Counted from the stretch's first letter, positions 26,594-35,924 are shown. The stretch: DNA of 64,000 bases from Pullulanibacillus camelliae (GCF_014642655.1 NZ_BMIR01000002.1:49024-113023), one strand, 5' to 3'. A program made the numbers and translations. Notes: generated from the letters alone by a model not told the origin.

Positions 26594-27484
26594 ATGAATT
26601 TACATGCACTTAAATTATTTTTAGCGGTGACTAAAGCGGGTAGTGTGACTCAGGCATCCCAAGCATTGTGCATTAGTCAACCGGCTGTGACGGCTCAAAT
26701 TAAAAAATTTGAGAAGGATTTGGGGGTGCGCTTATTTAAGCAAAAAGGACGTGGGATTGCCTTAACAGACGTGGGTGAGGGACTAGCGGAGCAAGCCCGT
26801 CGTCTGTTTGCTTTAGAAGAGCAGATGGAAGACTGGATCAGTGATTATAAGCAAGCCAAAAAAGGAAAGCTGCGGATTGCCGCAACATATCTTCCAGCCA
26901 ATTTTCTCATGCCTGAATGGGTGGCAGCTTTTAAAACAGAGAATAAAGATGCTGAATTGGTTGTGACTACTACCAATTCTTCTGAAGCCTTTAAGCAACT
27001 CATTGGTTATAAAGCTGATTTAGCTGTTTATGGAGGGGGACTGGAGGATCGTCCTGAAGATGTCGATTGGGAAGTCCTTTTTGAAGATGAGCTTTGGTTT
27101 GTAGTGGCACGTGCGCATCGCTTTGCCAATAAAGAGCTCACTTTAGCGGAAATGATGACAGAACCCTTTGTGATGAGAGAGAAAGGGAGTACGACAAGAG
27201 AGCGCTTATTTGCATTGTGTAAAACCTTTAATGTTCGCGACCCGCAAATTGCTTTGCAATTTAATGGCTTACATGAAGCCATTCGAGCGGTTATGACAGG
27301 CTACGGTGCCTTGTTTATTTCTTCATTGGTCGCTAGAGATTATGTGCAAAGTGGACATTTGGCACGTGTAAAGGTGCAAGGACCGCAACTCATGAACAAA
27401 TTTGTGATTTGCACACGGAAGGATGAAACCCCTTCCCCGTTGACTGCAGCGTTTGTTAAGAAGATAAGAAAAGCAAGCTCATGA
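26594..27484 (+). CDS. LysR-family transcriptional regulator
   Basis: About 296 residues: N-terminal winged helix (LKLFLAVTKAGSVTQASQALCISQPAVTAQIKKFEKDLGVRLF) and a periplasmic-binding-like effector domain (about 90-295; LRIAATYLPANFLMP, LAVYGG, MTGYGALFISS). It resembles the CysL/YwfK branch by eye but the effector is not predictable. The ATG at 26594 is preferred (AGGATG at 26582); in-frame GTG and ATG codons lie just upstream. The 125 bp gap to the divergent methyltransferase gene is the expected operator region. Confidence 0.9.
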   Translation: MNLHALKLFLAVTKAGSVTQASQALCISQPAVTAQIKKFEKDLGVRLFKQKGRGIALTDVGEGLAEQARRLFALEEQMEDWISDYKQAKKGKLRIAATYLPANFLMPEWVAAFKTENKDAELVVTTTNSSEAFKQLIGYKADLAVYGGGLEDRPEDVDWEVLFEDELWFVVARAHRFANKELTLAEMMTEPFVMREKGSTTRERLFALCKTFNVRDPQIALQFNGLHEAIRAVMTGYGALFISSLVARDYVQSGHLARVKVQGPQLMNKFVICTRKDETPSPLTAAFVKKIRKASS

Positions 27485-27507
27485 CTACTTTTTATAAAAT
27501 GAATGGA

Positions 27508-27533
27508 ATGCCTCATGAGGGTGCATTTTTCAT
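27508..27533 (+). terminator. Probable terminator after the LysR gene
   Basis: AATGC and CCTC..GAGG arms close to GCATT, followed by TTTTT. Confidence 0.65.
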
Positions 27534-27816
27534 ATCTTGTTAATCCAAGATTCTTCTTAGAATTCCTCTTTCGATGTCTCACCAATCTCCAGCTTCCCAC
27601 GAGATGTCTGTGAGAAAGTGATGCTGAGGAATAAGCATTGACTGAGATGTCTATTTTTATGAAAAATATACAAATCAGGGTTTTATCAAAATTATGATTG
27701 AATGTAATGAAAGAGAAGGGCAGGTGAACAAAAGCTCCCCTCAAAATAACAAAAATGCGTTGCCACAAGCGTCTACTCTTAATCTTCAATCCAACAAAGA
27801 ACGGGTGTTTTGATCT

Positions 27817-27863
27817 GCACTCCAATTGTTAGGTACATATAACAATTGGAGGTGCATTTTTTT
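27817..27863 (+). terminator. Strong terminator hairpin with no recognisable gene upstream
   Basis: GCACTCCAATTGTT pairs with AACAATTGGAGGTGC (one bulge) and is followed by seven T residues. It lies 330 bp after the LysR gene, which already has its own terminator. The space between shows no gene by codon use or ribosome site. It may end a small RNA or a lost gene. Confidence 0.7.
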
Positions 27864-27932
27864 ATGGGAAGATTATTTTAGACTATTTAAATAATTACTG
27901 ATTTAAAAAGGGAAATTATGTTAGAATTGAAC

Positions 27933-28030
27933 GAGAGCTGTTGTTAAAACGACGGCTTTGCCAACTCTAATGAGTGGCACAGGGTTCAACTGTATGATGC
28001 TATTAGAAAATTCGCTCCGAGTGGAAACTT
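27933..28030 (+). other. Structured leader candidate upstream of the PH-domain gene
   Basis: Consecutive hairpins: GCTGTTGT / ACGACGGC (27936-27958), GCC(A)ACTC / GAGTGGC (27959-27978) and ACAG / CTGT (27979-27993), ending shortly before the GTG start at 28054. I cannot match it to a known riboswitch class. Confidence 0.35.
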
Positions 28031-28053
28031 AAAATCTATGAAGAGGTGGTTGT

Positions 28054-28479
28054 GTGAGGTTTAAGTCGAAGCAGGATGTATGGTTGACGCTAATCGTTTG
28101 GGCAGCCATGTTTTTTCTGTTAGGGAGTGGTATCTATGCTCTTTTTACTCAGCAGATGTCCGCTTTTGAATACCTAATTATCACTTTATTATGCATAGCG
28201 TTGCCGCTGTTTTTTTTATGGATGTGGCTCACCACTTATTATGTTCTAAGTGATAAGTATTTGATTATAAGATTTGGACCATTTAAAAAGGTGGTTTTAC
28301 TTGCTGCTATTCAATCTGTTAGAAAAACGAACAATCCGATGTCCAGCCCAGCCTTATCAATAAAAAGGCTTGAGATAATCCATAGTAACGGAGCCTTTGT
28401 GCTGATTTCCCCTCGAAACAGAGAGGCATTTATCGAAGTCTTAAAAGAACGCTGTCCATACATCAAACAGTTAACATAG
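28054..28479 (+). CDS. Membrane PH-like domain protein (YyaB/bPH_4 type)
   Basis: 141 residues: two membrane helices (about 11-30 and 38-62) followed by a small beta-rich domain that begins TTYYVLSDKYLIIRFGPFKKVV and contains the IQSVRKTNNP segment typical of bacterial PH-like (bPH_4, formerly DUF1200) proteins such as B. subtilis YyaB. Function unknown; probably a membrane-associated cytoplasmic domain. GTG start; the upstream leader is predicted to be structured. Confidence 0.75.
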   Translation: MRFKSKQDVWLTLIVWAAMFFLLGSGIYALFTQQMSAFEYLIITLLCIALPLFFLWMWLTTYYVLSDKYLIIRFGPFKKVVLLAAIQSVRKTNNPMSSPALSIKRLEIIHSNGAFVLISPRNREAFIEVLKERCPYIKQLT

Positions 28480-28642
28480 CGTTTATTAGTGGATCGATGA
28501 AGAAGAATTGGATGGGGAAATAGTAGGGAATGGGAGGGTTATAAACGGCAAAAATCCTTTATTATGGAGTTAAAGAGCAATGTCAGAAAAAAGGCTGTTG
28601 ATATGAATGATCAGTGATTAAATAAGAAAGGGAGAGGGGACA

Positions 28643-29599
28643 ATGGTTAACAACCAAAGTGTGAAGGTCGCTGTTGTTCAGGCGGCTTCAGTAATCATGG
28701 ATGCGGAGGCCACAATAAAAAAAGCGACAACCTTAATCAAGCAGGCCGGTGAAAAAGGGGCAAAGATTGTCGTCTTTCCCGAAGCATTTATTCCCGCCTA
28801 TCCTCGGGGGTTATCCTTTGGCACAATCATAGGGAGTCGAACAGAAGAGGGAAGAAAGGACTGGTATCGGTATTGGGAGAATGCTGTTCCTGTGCCTGGT
28901 GATGCCACTGATCAACTTGGCAAGGCTGCACGTGAAGCAGGCGTGTATCTTATTATAGGTGTGATTGAACGGGATAGTGAATTCAGCGGTGGTACTTTAT
29001 ATTGTTCGGTTCTATTTATGGGTCCAGATGGAACGCTTTTAGGGAAACATCGCAAATTAAAGCCAACTGCAGCGGAACGAATTGTTTGGGGAGAAGGAGA
29101 TGGCAGTACTTTACCTGTCTTTGAAACACCCTTTGGAAAAATCGGTGCCTTGATCTGTTGGGAAAACTATATGCCTTTAGCTCGGGCAGCAATGTATGCT
29201 CAAGGTGTTCAATTATATATTGCGCCAACCGCTGATGCCAGAGAATCGTGGCAGGCCACTATTCGTCATATCGCGATGGAGGGCAGATGTTTTGTCCTAT
29301 CCTGCAATCAATATGTAACAAAGTCGATGTATCCAGAGGATTTAGCTTGCTATGATGATCTCGCTTCAGTAGAGGAAGTAATGAGTAATGGCGGCAGTGC
29401 GATTGTTGGCCCGCTAGGAGAGTATGTCGCTGAACCTGTGTGGGGACGGGAGGAAATGCTGATTGCCGACCTTGACTTGAAGCGCATTGCTTATAGTCAA
29501 TTTGATTTTGATCCAGTAGGGCATTATTCAAGACCAGATGTTTTTAAGTTGCACATAAATGGAGAAAAACAGTCCAATATAGATTGGAAAAAATCATAG
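28643..29599 (+). CDS. Nitrilase (carbon-nitrogen hydrolase family)
   Basis: 318 residues with the complete Glu-Lys-Cys triad: Glu47 (VVFPEAFIPAYPRG), Lys138 (GKHRKLKPTAAER) and Cys172 (ALICWENYMPLAR). The sequence around the triad (FIPAYPRG, RIVWGEGDGS, CWENYMPLARAAMYAQG) is that of true nitrilases, which convert a nitrile to the acid and ammonia, rather than of amidases. The middle THE-type helix WQATIRHIAMEGRCFVLSCNQ is also typical. ATG preceded by GGGAGAGGGG. Monocistronic; no aldoxime or nitrile pathway neighbour was seen. Confidence 0.92.
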   Translation: MVNNQSVKVAVVQAASVIMDAEATIKKATTLIKQAGEKGAKIVVFPEAFIPAYPRGLSFGTIIGSRTEEGRKDWYRYWENAVPVPGDATDQLGKAAREAGVYLIIGVIERDSEFSGGTLYCSVLFMGPDGTLLGKHRKLKPTAAERIVWGEGDGSTLPVFETPFGKIGALICWENYMPLARAAMYAQGVQLYIAPTADARESWQATIRHIAMEGRCFVLSCNQYVTKSMYPEDLACYDDLASVEEVMSNGGSAIVGPLGEYVAEPVWGREEMLIADLDLKRIAYSQFDFDPVGHYSRPDVFKLHINGEKQSNIDWKKS

Positions 29600-29923
29600 G
29601 GGAATGCCTTACTTCTTATATTTTTAAAGCTCACACTGTAATCACACGCTTAGGTTGTCGCCAAACCTTAGATGGGGAAAGTCAAAGCCCGACTTATACT
29701 CCCTTTCTTTAATGAGCGTCAGTGAAGTTATACATTTATATGAAAACAAACGTATTTCATCTAGTAGAAGCTATATCGTCTTGTCAATACTGAACGAAGA
29801 CATACACGCTTATCAAAAGTTTCATGGTAGAGGGTGGCGATGCGAATGCGAAGCCGCGGTGGTTTCTGATAGTATAAAAAACGCTCGGAGATACCGAGCG
29901 TTTTGGTATGGATACTTAGATCC
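29600..29923. other. Gap of about 320 bp without a supported gene
   Basis: Contains short inverted pieces (for example CTTAGGTT..AACCTTAG at 29650-29671) and ends in the bidirectional hairpin below. An open frame across it lacks a ribosome site and any recognisable protein pattern. Confidence 0.4.
29877..29904. terminator. Bidirectional terminator between nitrilase and SGNH hydrolase genes
   Basis: AAAACGCTCGG / CCGAGCGTTTT. On the minus strand the stem is followed by TTTTTTATAC, twenty bases after the hydrolase stop codon. Confidence 0.9.
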
Positions 29924-31222
29924 TTAAGGCGTTGGAGAATGATGCTTTCGATCAAAGAGAGTGAGGTAAGCAGCATTTGCCATGGCTTGATAGCCTAAGT
30001 CACTTGGATGGAGGTGATCCCCAGAATCATAGCGACTGAGCAGCCGGTGAGGGTGGTTAGGATCCCTTAAGGCTTTATCAAAATCAATGACACCGTCAAA
30101 GGCTCCACTCGTTCGAATCCAGTGATTGACTTGCTCCCGCGTTCGCTCTCCCTGTTCAGTATAGTAGCCCCCAATCTTACCTTGAAAAGGTGTCAGTGTC
30201 CCTCCGTAAATAGTTAGTCCTTTCGCATGAACTTGTTTAATGATGGTTTTCATGCCGGCAATTATCTTATTGGCATCATAAGTATGAGGAAGCTTGCCAA
30301 TATCATTAATACCTTCAAGGAAAATAACGTCCGTCACACCTGTTTGTGACAAGACATCGCGTTGCAAGCGTGTGCGTGCACTGACGCCATTTCGCAATGA
30401 GTTCACAAGAATGCGATTGCCAGAAATACCTGCGTTTAAGACAGAATATTGTTGATCTAGAGGTCCTTGGCTTAAGCGTTCAGCAAAGTAGTCGGGCCAG
30501 CGATGATTGCTGTTGATACTAGAATGAAGTCCATCGGTTATAGAATCGCCAAGAGCAACGATGACGCCTGGAACTGAAGAAGCTGTTTGAATGTCAACAC
30601 CTGAAAGCCAATACCAGCCAAATAGTTTAGTTTTATATGCCGTCCCTGATGTTTCTTGCGCATGGTTCCCTGAGTTTGACACGTAGGCAATTTGATTGGA
30701 AAGCGCATGCCAGGTTGCCGGTCCAGTTCTTTCTGGAATATAGATGCTAACCGTAAGATTGCGTCCATTTATTACTTTAAACGGGATTACATCACTCTTG
30801 ACTTGTCCCCCAGCAGGTAGCGTAACAGAAGGATGACCTGCAAAAGTGACGGGGTGATCCGTACCAGGGATGATTCTATTTCCTTTGCTTGATATGGCAA
30901 TATGAACTTGTCCAAAGGTGACGGGTTTTTGACCAAATATATTTGAGAATGTTAATCGTACCGCCTCGCCGCTAAGATGCGGGTGGATGACAAGACGAAT
31001 GGTTTGGTGGAAGAAGCCTTGCTGTGAGAAACCAAAAGGTCTTGGTGCTTGTGGACTGGCTTCCCAACCCCCAACCCATTTCAGATGACTGCTTTGATTA
31101 TGATGAGTGGAATAGTTACTTTTTCCTATACTAATCGACGTGCAGGCTAAAACAATAACAATAAAAAAGAGGAGCGTCACCTTCACTCTTCTAGTGAAAG
31201 CTTGCCTCATCCTTTCTTTCAT
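29924..31222 (-). CDS. Secreted SGNH/GDSL-family hydrolase
   Basis: 432 residues. N-terminal signal anchor (RRVKVTLLFFIVIVLACTSIS, 11-31), a beta-rich region (about 45-215, GGWEASPQAP and LTFSNIFGQKPVTFG), then the SGNH domain: Ser227 in VALGDSITDG, Gly in AGISGNR, Asn in EGINDIG, and the Asp402/His405 pair in SGDHLHPSDLGY. The usual architecture is an extracellular esterase acting on acylated sugars or lipids. ATG preceded by AAGGGG. Confidence 0.92.
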   Translation of the reverse strand: MKERMRQAFTRRVKVTLLFFIVIVLACTSISIGKSNYSTHHNQSSHLKWVGGWEASPQAPRPFGFSQQGFFHQTIRLVIHPHLSGEAVRLTFSNIFGQKPVTFGQVHIAISSKGNRIIPGTDHPVTFAGHPSVTLPAGGQVKSDVIPFKVINGRNLTVSIYIPERTGPATWHALSNQIAYVSNSGNHAQETSGTAYKTKLFGWYWLSGVDIQTASSVPGVIVALGDSITDGLHSSINSNHRWPDYFAERLSQGPLDQQYSVLNAGISGNRILVNSLRNGVSARTRLQRDVLSQTGVTDVIFLEGINDIGKLPHTYDANKIIAGMKTIIKQVHAKGLTIYGGTLTPFQGKIGGYYTEQGERTREQVNHWIRTSGAFDGVIDFDKALRDPNHPHRLLSRYDSGDHLHPSDLGYQAMANAAYLTLFDRKHHSPTP

Positions 31223-31469
31223 TTTATGATCCCCTTATTATCTTTTATCTCTCTATTGATGGTCTACGATAAGATAAAATCATCATAGTACATCTGAGCT
31301 TTCTTAACTAGTAAAATATTGGAAAAAAGAAATAAATGATGATAATCACCTATGACTTAAGACTTAGTAATCGCTATTATTCCTCACTTTTGACTCCAGA
31401 AAGGGTCAGCGTGTTTATAGCATGTGTCAAAGGGAGTGTTGCAATGCGTCCAGAGAAGCGGAACAACCA

Positions 31470-31539
31470 TATGCGTGATTTGTAAACTTAACATCGGGAG
31501 TACTGGCAAGGCGATGCAAGCCCAGTTTTATTTATAATG
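31470..31539 (+). repeat. Intergenic repeat C, copy 2
   Basis: ATGCGTGATTTGTAAACTTAACATCGGGAGTAC..GCGATGCAAGCCCAGTTTTATTTATAAT parallels 17792-17857. The rest of 31223-31731 shows no gene. Confidence 0.55.
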
Positions 31540-31731
31540 GGGGTTTTGAATCTCTGCGGAATTAAGTGGTTTTCTAAGTCATACCTAGTGGAGTGGTGCG
31601 TCTTAAATAGTAAGCGTGTGGGGTCACTGCTTTAAATCCTTGCTTAATAGTCACATTTTATCCAAATTATATGTTCTGAGAATATGATAGACTATTAAAA
31701 GAGCACAGGAGTTGGCTGTATAAGGGGTGAG

Positions 31732-32394
31732 GTGACATTGTCCAAAATAGCTAGAAAGCGTCTGTACGTTGGATTGATGTGTTTCTCCACTCTTTATCTG
31801 TTGTATATCGTATACTTCAATTTTATCTATGATCCTCAGGCCTCAGTATTTCTAGGACATAAGGGTGATCAAGTGCATGAGGTCCGGCAATCGCTTTGGA
31901 TTGCAGTGCTGCACGGGCATATCCTCTTTGCTTGTTTGGCATTATTATCGGGCGCCTATAATTTTTTTACAAAGCAAAAGCAGGCCTACAGAATGATACA
32001 TAGGTGGAACGGTTATCTGTATTTTATATCCGTGTTTCTCGTCTCTTTGTCATCAGGGTACATGGCGCCTTATAGCACGGGTGGGCGGGTCAATAGTATT
32101 GTGTTTAATCTTATTAATATCATTTGGCCGCTCTTTACACTTATTGCTGTGATAATGATTAGGCGAAAACAAGTGATCGATCATCAGCGTTGGATGATTC
32201 GCAGCTACAGTTTTTGTTTTACTAATAGTATTATCCATCTCCTCACGTTTATTTCTACGATGCTTGGTGGTTCCTATACATTAAGCTATACAGTAGGGGT
32301 TTATGGGGCCTTAATCATGAATTTGCTCATTCCGGAGCTTGTGATTCGTTACATTATCCATCTCCCTCGTCAAAGAAATAAAAGAGTAAGTTAA
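31732..32394 (+). CDS. Multi-pass membrane protein, DUF2306 type
   Basis: 220 residues with about six hydrophobic segments and conserved histidines in ILHG-like positions (AVLHGHILFACLALLSG, MIHRWNGYLYFISV, DHQRWMIRSYSF), a pattern of the DUF2306 family, possibly haem- or quinone-linked as in cytochrome b561-like folds. Function unknown. The start is GTG at 31732 or TTG at 31738. It is followed 28 bp later by a second small membrane protein, presumably in the same transcript. Confidence 0.75.
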   Translation: MTLSKIARKRLYVGLMCFSTLYLLYIVYFNFIYDPQASVFLGHKGDQVHEVRQSLWIAVLHGHILFACLALLSGAYNFFTKQKQAYRMIHRWNGYLYFISVFLVSLSSGYMAPYSTGGRVNSIVFNLINIIWPLFTLIAVIMIRRKQVIDHQRWMIRSYSFCFTNSIIHLLTFISTMLGGSYTLSYTVGVYGALIMNLLIPELVIRYIIHLPRQRNKRVS

Positions 32395-32422
32395 GAAAAA
32401 AGAGAAAAAATGGGGTGTTCCT

Positions 32423-32848
32423 ATGTTTGGAGTGTTAATTTTTTTGCATGTTATCAGTGCAGTCGTCTTAGGCGTTTATGTTTTACTTCCGTGTTTCCTA
32501 AACTATGTAAGTAAACTTAAGCAAGAGTCCTTAACAAGTGTGGCAGGTCTATTGATTGGACTAACACGTATGGGTCAATACGCGTTGATTCTGCTGCTTC
32601 TTACAGGCGGAGCAATGATGAGTATGATGTCTAGCATGCCGTCAATAGCCTGGCTTATTATCACCCTTGTATTATTTGTTATTATTGGAGCGGTGACAGG
32701 CATGCTCATACATAATATTAAACGTTTAAAAGGAGCAAAAGCCACTTCGGCACTTTTTTCCAAGGTTAAAGTCTATAGCTGGATTGCAAGCATTGCAATT
32801 ATCCTTATTGTGCTTGTGATGACTAATCCTAGACTATTCGAATTTTAA
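32423..32848 (+). CDS. Small four-helix membrane protein, unknown function
   Basis: 141 residues with four hydrophobic segments (about 3-25, 48-66, 75-95, 118-136) and a HVISAVVLGVYV start reminiscent of DUF2269-like proteins; the family call is tentative. ATG at 32423 with a weak GGGGTG site. Co-directional and close to the DUF2306 gene. Confidence 0.65.
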   Translation: MFGVLIFLHVISAVVLGVYVLLPCFLNYVSKLKQESLTSVAGLLIGLTRMGQYALILLLLTGGAMMSMMSSMPSIAWLIITLVLFVIIGAVTGMLIHNIKRLKGAKATSALFSKVKVYSWIASIAIILIVLVMTNPRLFEF

Positions 32849-33000
32849 AAGGAATGTCTCTGATAGATGAAGGCCTAAAAATTTCCTGGGCAATTTTTAT
32901 CCTAATAGAAAATATAAGCCCTCTAGGTCTGTACAGGAGTATCAAGTGAATAAGTACAGGTTAAGGCTTTTTAAAGTGGTAAAGTAGATATCCTTTAGGT

Positions 33001-33045
33001 CTCTGTTTACAGTTTTAGCTGTAAGTAGAGGCTCTTTTATTTTAT
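33001..33045 (+). terminator. Intrinsic terminator after the two membrane-protein genes
   Basis: CTCTGTTTACAG / CTGTAAGTAGAG (twelve pairs, two G-U) followed by GCTCTTTTATTTTATTT. The rest of 32849-33221 is AT-rich and geneless. Confidence 0.75.
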
Positions 33046-33221
33046 TTACACTATATTTGGTGGTCAAGTGTGAAGAGGGGTAGGACTCCATTTGACAATA
33101 CCTTCTTAAAAATGGTGCATATGATTAGACAATTTTTAAAGGTTCTGATAGCTTGTTCATGTAAGGGCTTTATCGAGAGTGTAGAAATTATAAAATATCA
33201 CGATAAGGATAGAGGTGTCCT

Positions 33222-34139
33222 ATGAACAAATTAAAAATAGGAACAAGTGATTTAGAGCTAGGCGAAATTTCTTTAGGATGCATGCGCATGGCTGACCTCT
33301 CTGAAAAAGAAGCGGAGGTTGTTATTGAAACCGCTCTGGAGGTAGGCATCGATCTTTTCGATCATGCGGATATTTATGGCGGTGGTAAATCTGAAGAAGT
33401 CTTTGCTAAAGCATTTAGCAAGAATCCAACCAAGCGTGAGAGTCTATTCATTCAAACAAAATGCGGGATTCGTAAAGGACAATTTGATTTTTCAAAAGAA
33501 CATATTTTAGAGTCCGTCGACGGTAGCTTGCAGCGGCTCCAAACCGATTATATCGACATCCTGCTCTTGCATCGCCCCGATACTTTAGTGGAGCCAGAAG
33601 AAGTGGCTGAAGCCTTTTCTATACTAGAGGAAAGCGGGAAAGTGCGTTACTTTGGTGTAAGCAATCAAAATCCATTGCAAATTGAGCTGTTAAAAAAGTA
33701 TGTAAAACAAGAGTTGATTGTCAATCAGCTGCAGTTAAGCTTGATGCATACGCCGATGATTGATGCAGGCTTTAATGTGAATATGCTTAACGATCCAGCC
33801 ATTGTACGAGATAACGGCATTCTGGAGTATAGCCGTTTAAAGGATATGACCATACAGGCCTGGTCGCCATTCCAATATGGGATGATCGAAGGGACCTTTA
33901 TGAGAAATGCCGATTATCCAGAAGTGAACGCAAAACTCCAAGAGATTGCTGAGAAAAAGGGCGTGACTGATTCAGCCATCGCTATTGCTTGGTTGCTTCG
34001 CCATCCAGCGGGGATCCAGCCTGTTATTGGAACAATGAATCCACAGCGTATAAAGGATGTTGCAGCAGCTTCAGATGTGAATTTAAGCCGCGAGGAATGG
34101 TATGAGCTCTATCTTTCCACTGGAAAAAAACTCCCGTAA
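33222..34139 (+). CDS. Aldo/keto reductase (YdhF-like)
   Basis: 305 residues of the AKR superfamily with the tetrad Asp47, Tyr52 (FDHADIYGGG), Lys80 (IQTKCG) and His117 (LLLHRPD), and the NADPH-binding end GTMNPQRIKDVAAAS. WSPFQYGMIEGTF matches the YdhF/oxidoreductase subgroup. Substrate unknown. ATG after AGAGGTG. Confidence 0.92.
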   Translation: MNKLKIGTSDLELGEISLGCMRMADLSEKEAEVVIETALEVGIDLFDHADIYGGGKSEEVFAKAFSKNPTKRESLFIQTKCGIRKGQFDFSKEHILESVDGSLQRLQTDYIDILLLHRPDTLVEPEEVAEAFSILEESGKVRYFGVSNQNPLQIELLKKYVKQELIVNQLQLSLMHTPMIDAGFNVNMLNDPAIVRDNGILEYSRLKDMTIQAWSPFQYGMIEGTFMRNADYPEVNAKLQEIAEKKGVTDSAIAIAWLLRHPAGIQPVIGTMNPQRIKDVAAASDVNLSREEWYELYLSTGKKLP

Positions 34140-34246
34140 TCTCTTCATATAGTGAACAAGAGGAGAGGGTGCCTGTGCTTAGGACATCAATGCATCAGAA
34201 GGGTGTTCCCTTAGCGATTTTATTCTAAAACATAAGCCTTTAAAAT

Positions 34247-34285
34247 ATCCCCTGGTTATCGCTGTGTTGGTGATGATCAGGGGAT
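34247..34285. other. Long stem-loop downstream of the aldo/keto reductase gene
   Basis: ATCCCCTGGTTATC pairs along all fourteen bases (two G-U) with GATGATCAGGGGAT; no T tract follows, so it is an mRNA-end or processing structure rather than a clear terminator. The gap 34140-34473 has no gene. Confidence 0.5.
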
Positions 34286-34473
34286 GATTGCGTTTAGGGT
34301 CAGCTGTTGCCGTCTAAAGGGGGAAGCAAAGGACAAGTACATTGAATGATGATAGGCAAAACACGTGAATGGCTGGAAGCTATGAGTACTTTGATGGACC
34401 TTGGTAAATACTAGTCTTATTAAAAAAGGAACAGGAATCTTTGCAATATTTTATTTAAAAGAAGGATATGTCT

Positions 34474-35424
34474 ATGAAAAAAGTGCTTATTTTGATAGTG
34501 ATAATATTGCTCTGTTATATTGACCCCGATTGGGCTTCCTCTGCTAAAGCCAAGCGTCATGCAAATGAGCGAGGGATACATACGATAAGCAAAAAGACAA
34601 ATCAAGAAAATAAGGTCGAATTACTCCCCAATATTGTCTACGCGAAAGCAGGGAGTACATTTTTAAAAATGCATCTGCTCGTTCCAAAGCAGTCAACCAT
34701 ACCCCATCCGCTCATTATTTTTATTAAAGGGGGCGGATGGGGGGATAAACATCCACAACGGGTGTTGCGTTTTATCCCACAATTGGTACGCTTTGCCCAA
34801 AGTGGCTATGTCGTGGCAAGTATCGAGCACCGAACCAGTCACATGGCTCAATTTCCAGCTCAGCTTTATGATGTGAAGGCAGCGATTCGTTATCTTAAGG
34901 CACATGCAGACCAATTTAACATTGATGCTAAGAAAGTAGGGGTTTGGGGGAGCTCATCAGGCGGACATCTTGCCGCATTAATTGGTACAAGTGGAGATGT
35001 ACCACAATTAGAAGGAGAAGAAGGAGACCTCCGTCAATCTAGTCGTGTACAAGCCGTGGTTGATTGGTATGGACCGACTGACTTTTTACAAATGAGCAAG
35101 TTCCCTTCCAAGGTAGACTTTGATGGCCCAGATTCTCCTGAATCGAAGTTAATTGGTGGTCCAATTCAGGAAAATAAGGATAAAGTTAAATTGGCCAATC
35201 CTATAACATATATCACGTCTAATGATCCACCGTTTTTAATTATGCATGGCGACAAGGATATGCGGGTGCCTTATAATCAGAGTGTTTTATTGTATACTGC
35301 TTTGAAAAAAGCAAAGGTCCAAGTGGCAATGTACAAGATTAAAGGGGCGGGACATGGAGGATTCACGCAACCGGAAATCATGGACACGGTGCTCCAATTT
35401 TTTGATAATCATTTAAAACATTAG
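34474..35424 (+). CDS. Secreted alpha/beta-hydrolase (esterase, BD-FAE/lipase-like)
   Basis: 316 residues with an N-terminal signal peptide (MKKVLILIVIILLCYI). Esterase marks: oxyanion loop IKGGGWG (84-90), nucleophile Ser161 in GSSSGG, Asp262 (HGDKDMRVP) and His294 (GAGHGG). The core ANPITYI..PPFLIMHGDKD is typical of secreted BD-FAE esterases acting on acetylated or feruloylated polysaccharides. The ATG at 34474 follows AAGGA by seven bases; an ATG two codons upstream is too close to it. Confidence 0.9.
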   Translation: MKKVLILIVIILLCYIDPDWASSAKAKRHANERGIHTISKKTNQENKVELLPNIVYAKAGSTFLKMHLLVPKQSTIPHPLIIFIKGGGWGDKHPQRVLRFIPQLVRFAQSGYVVASIEHRTSHMAQFPAQLYDVKAAIRYLKAHADQFNIDAKKVGVWGSSSGGHLAALIGTSGDVPQLEGEEGDLRQSSRVQAVVDWYGPTDFLQMSKFPSKVDFDGPDSPESKLIGGPIQENKDKVKLANPITYITSNDPPFLIMHGDKDMRVPYNQSVLLYTALKKAKVQVAMYKIKGAGHGGFTQPEIMDTVLQFFDNHLKH

Positions 35425-35627
35425 ACCTACTAATTTATGACGATACAGAATGCAGATATAAACAATTTTTCCAAGACGAATAATATAACCCTGTCGCAAT
35501 TTAGTCTGATAAAGGCTCTGGCTCCTTGAATACATCCCACTAAGAAAGTTTGGTCTGATAAAATCAATAAATGGCCCTGCGCAGTAGATGACTTCGAGTA
35601 TATTCCTGCAGGTTTACTCCCTCATTT

Positions 35628-35905
35628 TTTAAAAGAAAAGAAAGTATAAAATTTCTAGTTATGAGGACGGTGCGGATTTCCGCTCTAGGAAGCTCACTCA
35701 CTTTCCGCGGGAAAGTGGTAAGCCTCCTCGCGCCTTCGCACTGCTAAGGTCTTAGCGATCTTCCACTTCTCGCAGCCGACTCTAGTCTCCGCATCATGAG
35801 TTAGCGGCGCCTGAGGAACATACGATTTTAGAGTGTTCCGAATCTCGCGCCTTGCGCTCCCATCCACTTGACCAGGCAATGAAGGCTCTTTCATATTGGA
35901 TGATG
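35628..35905 (+). repeat. Intergenic repeat B, diverged copy 3
   Basis: TTTAAAAGAAAAGAAAGTATAAAATTTCTAG..GAGGACGGTGC is the head seen at 6450 and 15904, followed by CTCACTTTCCGCGGG and CGCC modules. It separates the esterase gene from a terminator at 35925. No gene is supported in 35425-36080. Confidence 0.65.
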
Positions 35906-35924
35906 CTCTATACTAAGGACAAGG

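Noticed and set aside
27340..27825. 161-codon minus-strand open frame overlapping the end of the LysR gene
   Set aside because: No ribosome site, composition unlike neighbouring genes, and half of it is antisense to the LysR coding sequence.
29655..29927. 90-codon plus-strand open frame in the gap before the SGNH hydrolase
   Set aside because: It has no recognisable protein pattern or ribosome site and runs through the bidirectional terminator hairpin.
35694..35894. 66-codon minus-strand frame
   Set aside because: It lies wholly inside repeat B copy 3 and is not shared as a frame by the other copies.
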